Source: an uncultured Paracoccaceae bacterium (GTDB lineage: Bacteria; Pseudomonadota; Alphaproteobacteria; Rhodobacterales; Rhodobacteraceae). From it: a DNA stretch of 64,000 bases. Positions 10,089 through 18,529 of the stretch are shown here, in pieces (position 1 is the first letter of the stretch; each line of letters begins with the position of its first letter). The stretch covers positions 187,501 through 251,500 of the forward strand of contig CANNFR010000009.1 of assembly GCA_947503935.1 (NCBI GenBank), in the 5' to 3' direction. The notes beneath the pieces are model-generated. The model was not told the origin of the DNA. It saw only the letters and a list, made by a program, of their open reading frames with translations, and made no database searches. A program made the translations under genes and the position numbers.

Positions 10089-10418
10089 ATGTCCGAACAA
10101 GAGTTCCGTTCGGAAAATGTGTCCGGACAAAAGTCCGGAGCGTCTCCGGCCGTGGCGCACGCCGACATCCTGGCAAGTGGTGGTTCGGCGCCGGTCTTCA
10201 ATCCAAGGCGGGTCCACGAGGAATTTCCGGATCGATGGAAAGCCTATATCCGGGTGAACTATCGCAACCTCTCCCATGTTCAGCAGGTGTTTGGCGTCTC
10301 CGAGCGCACGGCGCGCAAATGGTGGAAGGGCGAGACCGGCGCCAATGGCGGTCACGTCGCGATCGCCGTCAACGAGCATCCCGTGGCCGCGCCACGCATG
10401 CTGTTCGCGGCGGAGTGA
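10089..10418 (+). CDS. HTH protein of integrative element
   Basis: 109 residues from ATG 10089, preceded by AGAGGA at good distance; an in-frame ATG at 10008 overlapping the previous gene would add 27 residues. The core 'FPDRWKAYIRVNYRNLSHVQQVFGVSERTARKWWKGETGANGGHVAIAV' is a helix-turn-helix of the type seen in element-borne regulators near tRNA integrases. Its first codons contain an embedded palindrome (10122-10139) that recurs after the gene, suggesting autoregulation. Confidence 0.65.
   Translation: MSEQEFRSENVSGQKSGASPAVAHADILASGGSAPVFNPRRVHEEFPDRWKAYIRVNYRNLSHVQQVFGVSERTARKWWKGETGANGGHVAIAVNEHPVAAPRMLFAAE
10122..10139. repeat. palindromic repeat copy 1, inside HTH gene
   Basis: Arms tccggac (10122-10128) and gtccgga (10133-10139) flank aaaa. 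A related shorter dyad, ttccg-tt-cggaa, lies at 10104-10115. The same core recurs at 10454. See the finding on these repeats. Confidence 0.7.
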
Positions 10419-10453
10419 CGGCCATGGCGGGGCGCTCCTTTTTTTTCGCCGCG

Positions 10454-10480
10454 CCGGACAAAAGTCCGGACTTTTGTTCG
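10454..10480. repeat. palindromic repeat copy 2, after HTH gene
   Basis: The core ccggac-aaaa-gtccgg (10454-10469) matches copy 1. It is also half of a larger dyad in which cggacaaaagt (10455-10465) and acttttgttcg (10470-10480) mirror each other around ccgg with one mismatch. It could act as a terminator or as a protein-binding site. Confidence 0.65.
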
Positions 10481-10573
10481 AAGGTCAACCCGAAGCGGTA
10501 GCCTTCAGCAGATCGACCATCTGCGCGTCGGGCGTATCGGCAGATGGGTCTTCGGCGTCGCTGGGGTCGCGTG

Positions 10574-11143
10574 ATGGTCGCGCGCTTTTGCATCGTGCCT
10601 GGATGTGACCGCGCGATATGCGAGGCAAATACTGGTGGCCGCTGCCGGTCCTGCCGGATGAAAGAGCGCACAGGTTTCGGGTTTTTCAGCTGGCGCAGCC
10701 AAGGCCTTTCGGCGCCGGGGGAGGTGCTGGACGGCGCGGTTGTGACAGCCGGGATCGGAGCCGAAGGGCTAAACACGCTGTCCTTTCCACCGGCCGCGCT
10801 GGGGGCTGTTCCGGTCTGGCACGCCGGCGGCGGTGCGGCGGATCGGCTGGCGCTGTTGTACCGCGCGGTTGAGGCATCGTGCCTGCGCGCCTAGCGGTGG
10901 TTGGACGACTTGCAGGCCTGGCGGCACCGGGCCGAAAAGGCGACGCGAGCCCTGCAGGGCCGCACGCCCGCTCGGCTGATCGAGGCGCTGATCGCAACGC
11001 CGGCACTGTCGTCCGAGATGGCCGCCGAGTTGACCGGCGCCTCACGCGCGGCCATCTTGCGCAACCTGACCTGGTTTGAGGAAAACCATCTGATCCGCGA
11101 GATGACCGGCCAGGGTAGGTTCCGGTTCTGGACCGTCAGGTAG
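10574..11143 (+). pseudogene. element gene interrupted by in-frame TAG
   Basis: ATG 10574 opens a frame that stops at TAG 10892-10894 and continues in the same frame to 11143. The N-terminal part has a cysteine cluster ('CIVPGCDRAIC' and 'CRSC'), a possible zinc-binding knuckle. The C-terminal part, 'LSSEMAAELTGASRAAILRNL' through 'LIREMTGQGRFRFW', looks like the winged-helix tail of element-borne DUF1403/DUF1612-type proteins. Around the TAG the sequence reads 'EASCLRA-stop-RWLDDLQAWRHRAEKA', with continuous coding character. I infer a nonsense mutation in a gene of about 190 codons; a restart at TTG 10901 is the alternative. Confidence 0.55.
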
Positions 11144-11147
11144 GCGC

Positions 11148-11178
11148 ATGTTCAACGAAAGAACCTTTTGTTGAACAT
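11148..11178. promoter_or_regulatory. 14-bp perfect hairpin just before an ATG
   Basis: Arms atgttcaacgaaag (11148-11161) and cttttgttgaacat (11165-11178) pair fully (one G-U) around the loop aac. The structure lies four bases after the previous stop codon and two bases before ATG 11181. There is no T tract, so it is either an operator dyad or a translational control hairpin rather than a classic terminator. Confidence 0.6.
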
Positions 11179-11180
11179 AC

Positions 11181-12201
11181 ATGCTGAAACGCCACTCAAA
11201 TATCGCTCATGCCGCCTATCAGGACCTGCAACGGTCGCTTCTGGACGACGCCGTGTCGGACATTCGCGGCACCCCGACCGAGGTGCACCCGGGGCGGGCG
11301 CCTCTATTGGTATGACAGCTATCGCATCGGGACTGATGTGCGCAAAACCTATATTGGGGAGGACAGCGAGGCCTTGCGCGGGCGGCTGGCCCGGCATGCC
11401 GATCTGAAGGAGACTCGCGCCGCGCGGCAGGCCCATCGCATGCGTCTGGTCAGGTTGCTGCGGGCCGAGGGGTTCATGAGCCTCGATGCCGGCACCGGCA
11501 GCCTCTTGTCGGCCATGGCGCGGGCGGGGGTGTTTCGGTTGGGCGGCACGATCGTGGGCACCCATGCTTTCCGCCTTTATGAGGGTGAGCTTGGGGTGCG
11601 TTATGGCTTCGACGACGCGGCCCAGACCGACGACATCGATATCGCAAGCTTTGAGCGGCTATCGCTGGCCCTGGGCGAGGCGACCTCACCGCCGCTTGAG
11701 GAGGTACTGTCGGATTTTGCCTTCGATCCCGTGCCCAGCCTTGACCCCGGCCGCGTCTGGCGCTGGCGGCAGACGAAGGGCAATACTCTGGTGGAGTTCC
11801 TGACGCCCTCGTTCGGCCCCGATGAGGGCCTGCGCCCGTTGCCGGCGCTGGGGGTCGAGGCGCAATCACTGCATTATCTGAACTACCTAATCGCCGATCC
11901 GATTCATGCGGCAATCCTCTATCGCAGCGGCGTTCTGGTCCAGATCCCCCGGCCAGAGCGCTTTGCGATCCACAAGCTGATCGTCGCCGACCGCCGCCGC
12001 GAGGGGTCGGACGCGGCCAAGGCGCGCAAGGCCCGCCGGCAGGCAGAATTCCTGATCGATGTCTTGGCCGAAGACCGGCCCGACGAATTGCGCGCCGCCT
12101 ATGAAGAGGCGCTGACCCGCGGCCCCAAATGGCGCGAGCGGCTGGAGCGGAGCCTGACCCGCATGGCGCCGACAGCAGACCGGCTACAATCGCTGCCGTA
12201 A
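11181..12201 (+). pseudogene. GSU2403-type nucleotidyltransferase-fold protein, frameshifted
   Basis: ATG 11181 gives 'MLKRHSNIAHAAYQDLQRS...GTPTEV', then runs to a stop. The frame shifted by one base at the c/g run 11288-11294 carries on 'RGGRLYWYDSYRIGTDVRKTYIG' to 12201. Together they make one protein of about 340 residues of the GSU2403 family (NTP_transf_8-like). The family features visible are 'GTIVGTHAFRLYEGELGV' and 'AQTDDIDIA', the GS/DxD-like catalytic region. This is a common partner of toxin-like or island genes. Without the shift the enzyme loses its first about 35 residues but keeps the catalytic core. Confidence 0.7.
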
Positions 12202-12286
12202 CGCGCCGGAAAGAGGCGGGCATCAGATTATCCCGCATGTTAGGTGTTTGGCATATCAGACGACATCTACTTCTCGCCCTGCCGAC

Positions 12287-13168
12287 CTATCGCTGTCTCA
12301 GATGCTTGACGAACAGGCGGCGGGGGCCGTCGGGCTGATCCTCGGCCCAGATCGCAACGGTTGCGAGGCGTTCAGACAGACCTTTGATGGGAAGTGTGAC
12401 CAGACCTGGCCGGGCCGGGGTGGCGACGCTTTCGGTCAGGATTGTCAGACCCATACGGCTGGCCACGAGGCCGAGGATCGCGGCCGAGTTATAGGCCTCC
12501 TGCACGACATTGGGTGAGAAGCCGGCGCGGCGGCATATGGGATAAAGCTCCTGATGAAAATGGCTCCAGTCGCGCGCGGGGCCGAGGACGAAGTCTTCGC
12601 CCGCCAGATCGGCCATGCGGATCGAGGCGCGCCGGGCCAGCCTGTGCCCTTCATGGACGACACATACGAGACGCTCGGCCTGGATGGGATGCTGGCCGAA
12701 GCCCGGCAGCGCGATCGGCCCGGTGACAAACCCGATATCCAGCGTGCCCTCGGCCAGGGCAATCAGCTGATCGCGGGTGACCCCGTGGCGGGGTTTGAGC
12801 GTGATGCCGGGATGCAGGCGCTGAAATTCGGTCAGGATGCCGGGCAGGGCGCCCGAGATCGCGAAGTCGGTATAGCCCACGCGGAGCGACCCGATGCGGC
12901 CCGCATCAACATCGCGCGCCTCGTCGATTGCGGTGTCCATGCCGGTCAGCAGACGGCGGCATCCCACCAGAAACGACGCGCCCGCCGCCGTCAGCGCCAC
13001 ACGCCGCCCCGTCCGGTCGAAAAGGGCGAAGCCAAGCTCGCTCTCCAGATGGCCGATGGCGCGGCTGATGGCGGGCTGAGCCACGTTCAGACGGGTGGCG
13101 GCCCGGCGAAAGTGAAGCTCTTCCGCGACGGCCACGAAATAGCGGATATGGCGAAGACCGAATTTCAT
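12287..13168 (-). CDS. LysR-family transcriptional regulator
   Basis: 293 residues, normal family length. The N-terminal winged HTH is clear ('YFVAVAEELHFRRAATRLNVAQPAISRAIGHLE'), followed by the two-lobed effector domain (about 90-293; 'IGSLRVGYTDFAISGALPG', 'LIALAEGTLDIGFVTGP'). It is divergent from the TRAP/amidase operon with a TATCAA-N11-TTGATA dyad in the 92-base gap, so it probably controls that operon and itself, with the substrate or its product as inducer. Confidence 0.95.
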   Translation of the reverse strand: MKFGLRHIRYFVAVAEELHFRRAATRLNVAQPAISRAIGHLESELGFALFDRTGRRVALTAAGASFLVGCRRLLTGMDTAIDEARDVDAGRIGSLRVGYTDFAISGALPGILTEFQRLHPGITLKPRHGVTRDQLIALAEGTLDIGFVTGPIALPGFGQHPIQAERLVCVVHEGHRLARRASIRMADLAGEDFVLGPARDWSHFHQELYPICRRAGFSPNVVQEAYNSAAILGLVASRMGLTILTESVATPARPGLVTLPIKGLSERLATVAIWAEDQPDGPRRLFVKHLRQR

Positions 13169-13181
13169 GATGCCGTTTCAG

Positions 13182-13204
13182 TATCAAAAGGGAACGAATT
13201 GATA
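13182..13204. promoter_or_regulatory. probable LysR operator
   Basis: TATCAA-N11-TTGATA, a perfect 6-bp dyad with the 11-base spacing expected of LysR boxes (T-N11-A type). It is placed between the LysR start (13168) and the dctP-like start (13261), so one site could serve both directions. Confidence 0.65.
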
Positions 13205-13260
13205 TTATACTTGAATGGAGGCCGGTGCCAAGCTGGTCCGAACCAACGCGGAGAGGACAT

Positions 13261-14253
13261 ATGAATAGCAAGAGGATCGCAGCGGGCGCCCTGATGGCGG
13301 CACTGCTGGCCGGACACGGCGCATGGGCGGAAAACGTCACCATTAACCTGGGCTATGCCGCGTCGGAAGGCAGCTCTTACGCGGTTCTGGCCGACAAGTT
13401 CGAGGAGCTGGCCGAGGAGTATTCGAACGGCACCATCGATGTCAGGGTGCGGTGCTGCGGCCAGTTGATGGGCGAAGACGAGGCCTTCAAGGCCCTGCAG
13501 CTTGGCACGGTCGATATGCACATCATCACCGGCAACAACGTCTCGCCGCACTTTCCGCTGATGGACGCATTCGTGCTGCCCTATATTTTTGAGGACAAGG
13601 ACCACGCCTATGCCGTTCTGGAGGGCGAGGTTGGCGCCGATTTCGCGGCTCAGTTGCTTGAGGCGACGAATGTGCATCTGCTGACCTACGGGTTTGTCGG
13701 CGATCGCGACTTTTACAACTCTCGCAACCTGATCACCTCGGTGGAGGATATGGAGGGGTTGAAGGTCCGTGTGCCGCGCAACCAGGTGATGATCGACACG
13801 TTTGAAGAATTCGGCGCGGCGCCCATTCCGCTGCCCTGGGCCGATACGCCGACGGCCTTGCAAACCGGCACGGTTGAGGGCGCCGATAACGGCACGTCCT
13901 TTATCCAGTCGCAAAAATTCTACGAGATCATGCCCTATTTCACGGCGCTCGAGCATTTCACCTATTTCTCGCCGCTTTTCGCCTCGTCCCGGATGATGGA
14001 CAATCTGGACGAGGATCAGCGCGAGGCGGTGATCCGCGCGGCGCGCGAGGCCGGTGCCTGGCAGCGCGATGAGATGGCGGGGCGTATCGCGGGCATTCGC
14101 GAGTTTCTGACCGGCGAGGGCGGGATGGAAACCGCCGAATTCGATCGCGAGGGGTTTGTCGCTGCGGGCCAGCGGGTGCAGGACCGTTATGCCGCCGAGA
14201 ATGGCGAGGCTTTCGAGGCCCTCGTTACCGCCATCCGCGCCGCGGCTGAATAG
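13261..14253 (+). CDS. TRAP transporter solute-binding protein (DctP family)
   Basis: 330 residues with a signal peptide ('IAAGALMAALLAGHGAWA'). It captures the substrate in the periplasm for the DctQ-DctM permease. 'GLKVRVPRNQVMIDTFEEFGAAPIPLPWADTPTALQTGTVEGADNG' carries the conserved Arg (about 168) that binds the carboxylate of typical ligands and the family motif around it. I chose ATG 13261 because GGAGAGG precedes it; an upstream in-frame start has no signal-like sequence. The pair RCCGQ within 'IDVRVRCCGQLMG' replaces the common 'YPxGQLG' segment, an unusual double cysteine. The substrate may be an amide or carboxylate handled by the neighbouring formamidase. Confidence 0.94.
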   Translation: MNSKRIAAGALMAALLAGHGAWAENVTINLGYAASEGSSYAVLADKFEELAEEYSNGTIDVRVRCCGQLMGEDEAFKALQLGTVDMHIITGNNVSPHFPLMDAFVLPYIFEDKDHAYAVLEGEVGADFAAQLLEATNVHLLTYGFVGDRDFYNSRNLITSVEDMEGLKVRVPRNQVMIDTFEEFGAAPIPLPWADTPTALQTGTVEGADNGTSFIQSQKFYEIMPYFTALEHFTYFSPLFASSRMMDNLDEDQREAVIRAAREAGAWQRDEMAGRIAGIREFLTGEGGMETAEFDREGFVAAGQRVQDRYAAENGEAFEALVTAIRAAAE

Positions 14254-14310
14254 CACGGACAACTTCGGGGGCGGTGCGCCCCCGATTTCCCCGACCCCTT
14301 GGAGGCGTCG

Positions 14311-14793
14311 ATGCTCTCTCGGCTTGACCGGTATTTCGAAGAGGTGCTCTGCACCTTCTTCCTGACCGTCGTGGTGGGGTCGGTCCTGCTACAGGTGATC
14401 TTGCGGTTTTTCTTCTCGTCCGCCGTCAGCTGGGCTGAGGAGACGGCTGTCTATGGCATGATCTTCGCGGTCTATCTGGGGGCCACGATGGCGGTGCGCG
14501 ACCGGGCGCATATCCGGATCACCTTGCTGGTGAACGCGCTGCCGCGCCCCCTTCAGGTGGCCTCGGTCGTGCTGGCGGATGCACTTTGGGCCGGGTTCGT
14601 CGTGTTTATGATCGTGCAGACCATGACCTACACGCAGCTTCTGTTTCAGGTGACATTCCAGACGCCGGGTCTGGGGATTGAGCAGCGTTGGGTGCAGATG
14701 TTCATCCCGATGGCCTTCGGGCTGATGCTGTTCCGGATCGCGCAGGTCTATTGGCGATGGGGCAAAGACCGGTTCCGGGGGCTGCCGCTATGA
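14311..14793 (+). CDS. TRAP transporter small permease (DctQ family)
   Basis: 160 residues with four predicted membrane helices. 'SAVSWAEETAVYGMIFAVYLGA' and 'VRDRAHIRI' are DctQ signatures. GGAGG (14300-14304) precedes ATG 14311; the in-frame TTG at 14299 is less likely. It overlaps the large permease gene by ATGA. Confidence 0.93.
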   Translation: MLSRLDRYFEEVLCTFFLTVVVGSVLLQVILRFFFSSAVSWAEETAVYGMIFAVYLGATMAVRDRAHIRITLLVNALPRPLQVASVVLADALWAGFVVFMIVQTMTYTQLLFQVTFQTPGLGIEQRWVQMFIPMAFGLMLFRIAQVYWRWGKDRFRGLPL

Positions 14794-16181
14794 CCGGGCC
14801 AGAGGCACGCGCCAAGGGGACGGGCCTGATCCCCGCGATCATCCTGGGTGCGTTGATCCTGGCCGGGGCCATGGCGGTTGCCACGGGCGCGAATGGCCCG
14901 ATCGTCATGGCGATCGTCTTCGTGGTGACGATGGCCATCGGCGTGCCGATCCCTTTTGCGGCGGGTCTGGCCACCGTGGCTGGCCTGATCATTGCCGATA
15001 TCCCGATGACCCTGATGGCCCAGGCCGCGTGGACGGCGTTTGAGCCCTTTCCGCTGGTCACCATCCCGCTCTTCATTCTGGCCGGTCAGCTGATGGAGCA
15101 GGGCGGCATGTCGGAAAAGCTGGTTGCCATCGCCCAGCGTCTGGTGGGCGCCTACAAGGGTGGGCTGGGCCTTGTCACCGTCGTGGCGTGCATGTTCTTC
15201 GCGGCCCTCTCGGGCTCGGGCCCAGCCACCACGGCGGCGATCGGGTCGATCACCATTCCGGCCATGCAGGAAGAGGGCTACCGCTCGCGCTTTGCCGGTG
15301 CCATCGCGGCGGCGGCGGGGGCCCTCGGCAGCATGATCCCGCCCTCGAACCTTCTGATCATCTTCGCGCTGGTCACGGATGTGTCGATCCCGCGCCTCTT
15401 TCTGGCGGGCATCCTGCCTGGCCTTATCCTGGGCGTGATGCTGATGGTCGTCGTCTTCGCGCTGTCGGTGCGCCACGGCTATGGCGGCACGGGTGAGCGG
15501 TTTCGCTGGACACCATTGCTGTCGGCTTTGTGGGACGGGAAATGGGCGGTGATGGCCCCGGTTATCATCCTGGGCGGCATCTATGCCGGTATCTTCACAC
15601 CGTCCGAGGCGGCAGCGGTGGCGGTGGCCTATGGGTTCTTCGTGGGCCTTTTCATCTATCGCGGGCTGACCTGGGCCAAGCTTTTCCACGCGTTCAAATT
15701 CACCGCCATCGTGATCGGCACGGTTCTGTTCATCCTCGGCTCGACCAAGGCGTTCGGGCAATTGGTGACGATTTTCGATATTCCCGATGCGGTCCTCGGC
15801 CTCTTTCAGGGCATCGCGGCCTATCCCTGGCTGGTCATGCTGCTGATCGGCATTTTCTACATCATCGTCGGCATGTGGCTTGAGAGCATCCCGCAGATCA
15901 TCATCTTCACGGCCGTCTTCTTCCCCCTGGTCACCTCGCTCGGGATCGATCCGGTGGTGTTCGGCATCTTCACGGTGATGACCTGCGAGATCGGGTTTCT
16001 GACACCGCCTATCGGGGTGAACCTATTTGTCGCGGCGCGCATCGCGAAGGTGAGCATTGAGGATATCTCGGTCGGCGTGCTGCCGCTTTTGGTGCCGTAC
16101 ATCCTGATGATCTTCCTCTTGGTTTTCTGGTCCGATTGGGTCACCTGGCTACCCGATCTTGTCTACGGGCCTCAACGATGA
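14790..16181 (+). CDS. TRAP transporter large permease (DctM family)
   Basis: 463 residues, about 11-12 membrane helices, the sodium-coupled channel subunit. 'FAALSGSGPATTAAIGSITIPAMQEEGY' is the conserved first inverted-repeat motif, and 'GIFTPSEAAAVAVAYGFFVG' and 'TPPIGVNLFVAARIAK' are the second. Start chosen at ATG 14790, which overlaps the DctQ stop (ATGA), rather than an upstream in-frame start inside dctQ. Confidence 0.95.
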   Translation: MTGPEARAKGTGLIPAIILGALILAGAMAVATGANGPIVMAIVFVVTMAIGVPIPFAAGLATVAGLIIADIPMTLMAQAAWTAFEPFPLVTIPLFILAGQLMEQGGMSEKLVAIAQRLVGAYKGGLGLVTVVACMFFAALSGSGPATTAAIGSITIPAMQEEGYRSRFAGAIAAAAGALGSMIPPSNLLIIFALVTDVSIPRLFLAGILPGLILGVMLMVVVFALSVRHGYGGTGERFRWTPLLSALWDGKWAVMAPVIILGGIYAGIFTPSEAAAVAVAYGFFVGLFIYRGLTWAKLFHAFKFTAIVIGTVLFILGSTKAFGQLVTIFDIPDAVLGLFQGIAAYPWLVMLLIGIFYIIVGMWLESIPQIIIFTAVFFPLVTSLGIDPVVFGIFTVMTCEIGFLTPPIGVNLFVAARIAKVSIEDISVGVLPLLVPYILMIFLLVFWSDWVTWLPDLVYGPQR

Positions 16182-18334
16182 CCGGGTCGATCCCCCTGAT
16201 CGGCTATGCCGACCGGCTGTCGGCCCGCCCGGGCGACACGATCAGCTTCAAGGTCTCGGCGCGGGGCGGTGGCCGTGTGTCGGCCCGCCTGACCCGGTCG
16301 ATCTGCGCCGATCCCAACCCAGCGGGCCCGGGTATCGTTGAAGAGGATGCCTCGGCCTGGTGGCCCCCCTTCACCTTCGAGGGGCGGGCGCAGCCGTTCC
16401 AGGCGGGATCGTGTGCCATTGGGGAGAACGAGGTCGAGCTGTCGGGCGACGTGACCTTCACCGCCATCATCTGCCCGACTCTGGTGTCGCCGGACGAACA
16501 ATCGGTTCTGGGTGTCGGCCAGGCCGGCGTCTTCGTGGCGCCCGGCGGCGCAGGGGGGGCTCGCTGGGGCGATGTCACAGTCACTACCGATGTGCCGATG
16601 TCCGGACGGAAATGGTACAGGCTGACCGGCCGCAACCGAAACGGCATCCTGCGCGTCACGCAGGAATCCCTCGGCGGTGCGGCGGTGTCGGCCGAGGTCA
16701 TGATTGAGGACAACGCGACAGGCGGGCCGCCAGTGCTTGCCGCCACGCTTGACGGGAAGGGGGGCCGCACCGCCCATTTCAACGGCCGGATCGAGGCCCC
16801 GGCGATCATTGCGAACGGCAAGGTCATCGCGAATTGGGACCTGTCGCAGGGCATCGGGACGACGGCGGTACCGGCGACGGCCGGGCCAGATTTGCGCCTG
16901 ATCAACCATCCCACGCGGGCGGTGACGGGGTCGGCCTGGGACGGGTCGGAAATGTGCTGGCGCCATCGCCCCGCGCATTACGCCGCCATCCATTTCCACG
17001 CCGACGACCTTTACGATCTGGGCTGGCAAACAGACGTCTCGTTCACTGTCCCGCCGGACATGCCGTCGGGCATCTACGTCCTGCGCCTTGAGCGGGGCGA
17101 GGATTGGGACGCCATTCCCTTTTTCGTGAGTCCCCCAAAAGGCAAGCGCACCGCCGATCTGGCGGTACTGGTGTCGACCTTCACTTACGTCATCTACGGC
17201 AATCACGCCCGCCCCGACTGGGACCCGTCATGGCAAGACCGCGTCGCGGACTGGGGCGCCTATCCGCACAATCCCGCGCAACACAAAGATTACGGATTGT
17301 CGACCTATAACAACCACCTCGATGGCACCGGCATCTGCCACGCCTCGCACAATCGCCCGCTTCTAAACCTCAGGCCCGGCTATGTGACCTTCGGTAAAAG
17401 CGTGTGTTCGGGACTCAGGCATTTTCAGGCCGACAGCCACCTGATCGGCTTGTTGCATACCAAGAACATCCCCTATGACATCGTGACCGACCACCAGCTG
17501 CAGGAGGACGGCGTTGAGGCCTTAGCGGGTTACAAGGCGGTGACCACCGGCACCCATCCCGAATACCACACGCGCAGAACGCTGGACGCCTTGCAGGGCT
17601 ATCGCGATGGGGGCGGGCATCTGCATTATCTGGGCGGCAACGGTTTTTATTGGCGGATTGGGGTTCACGGCGAGGAACCCGGGCTGCTTGAAATCCGCCG
17701 CGCCGAAGACGGGATCCGCGCCTGGGCGTCGGCGCCGGGCGAATATTATCAGGCTTTCGACGGCGCCTATGGGGGGCTCTGGCGCCGCAACGGGCGGCCG
17801 CCTCAGGCGCTGGTGGGTGTGGGGTTCACGGCCCAGGGCAACTTTCACGGGGCGCCCTACACCCGGGTTGATCATGACCCCGCCAATGCCTGGATCTTCG
17901 AGGGGATCGACGGCGACCTTTTGGGTGATTTCGGCTTCTCGGGCGGCGGTGCCGCGGGGTTTGAGCTGGACCGCTGCGACACCAGCCTCGGCACGCCTGA
18001 GAACGCGGTGATCCTGGCGCAGTCGATCACCGGCGAGGATGGTTTCATGCTGGTCCCGGAAGAGCAACTGACCCATCTGACCAACCTGGCCGGCCAGCCC
18101 GCGCAAGAGGTTCTGCACGCCGATATGATCCGCTTTGAGGTGCCAGGCGGGGGGTCGGTTTTCTCAACCGGCTCGATCACCTTTTGCGGCAGCCTGCCTT
18201 GGAATGATTACGACAACGATATCTCGTGCCTTCTGGAAAACGTTCTGCGGCGGGCATTGTCGGGGTCAGACCAAGACGAGACGACCTCGGAAGATGGCGG
18301 GCGGGCGAAGATCACCTCTTCCGTCGGGGAATAG
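16178..18334 (+). CDS. dmfA2: N,N-dimethylformamidase-type large (beta) subunit
   Basis: 718 residues, close to the 760 of known DMFase large subunits (hydrolysis of N,N-dimethylformamide to dimethylamine and formate). ATG 16178 overlaps the DctM stop. 'IPLIGYADRLSARPGDTISF' opens the N-terminal beta domain; about 110-250 is a lectin-like region; about 325 on is the catalytic part with 'TFTYVIYGNHA' (Y337/Y340), 'STYNNHLDG' (Y377), 'GTHPEYHT' (E462) and 'LGGNGFYW'. The spacing of Tyr-Tyr-Glu resembles the Fe ligand set reported for DMFase. The small subunit is absent. Substrate could be another amide; the annotation of family is secure, the substrate is not. Confidence 0.85.
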   Translation: MTGSIPLIGYADRLSARPGDTISFKVSARGGGRVSARLTRSICADPNPAGPGIVEEDASAWWPPFTFEGRAQPFQAGSCAIGENEVELSGDVTFTAIICPTLVSPDEQSVLGVGQAGVFVAPGGAGGARWGDVTVTTDVPMSGRKWYRLTGRNRNGILRVTQESLGGAAVSAEVMIEDNATGGPPVLAATLDGKGGRTAHFNGRIEAPAIIANGKVIANWDLSQGIGTTAVPATAGPDLRLINHPTRAVTGSAWDGSEMCWRHRPAHYAAIHFHADDLYDLGWQTDVSFTVPPDMPSGIYVLRLERGEDWDAIPFFVSPPKGKRTADLAVLVSTFTYVIYGNHARPDWDPSWQDRVADWGAYPHNPAQHKDYGLSTYNNHLDGTGICHASHNRPLLNLRPGYVTFGKSVCSGLRHFQADSHLIGLLHTKNIPYDIVTDHQLQEDGVEALAGYKAVTTGTHPEYHTRRTLDALQGYRDGGGHLHYLGGNGFYWRIGVHGEEPGLLEIRRAEDGIRAWASAPGEYYQAFDGAYGGLWRRNGRPPQALVGVGFTAQGNFHGAPYTRVDHDPANAWIFEGIDGDLLGDFGFSGGGAAGFELDRCDTSLGTPENAVILAQSITGEDGFMLVPEEQLTHLTNLAGQPAQEVLHADMIRFEVPGGGSVFSTGSITFCGSLPWNDYDNDISCLLENVLRRALSGSDQDETTSEDGGRAKITSSVGE

Positions 18335-18529
18335 AACCGCCGAACCGGAACGCGGAAAATCGCCCCACATGGCGAAGAACCGCCGACACATGGCTGAACG
18401 TGGCTGTAGCCGGTTCTGATTTCCGCTGAAATCGCCCTATACGTGTAGGTATGACGCTGGGGGCGCAGAAAAACTGATACAGTTTTTTGCGATGCTGCCC
18501 TTGGCAATTCAACACCATGGGGGGCTTTC

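Noticed and set aside
12200-12290. Right-end att site of the element
   Set aside because: I searched by eye for the tRNA 3' sequence here and found no copy.
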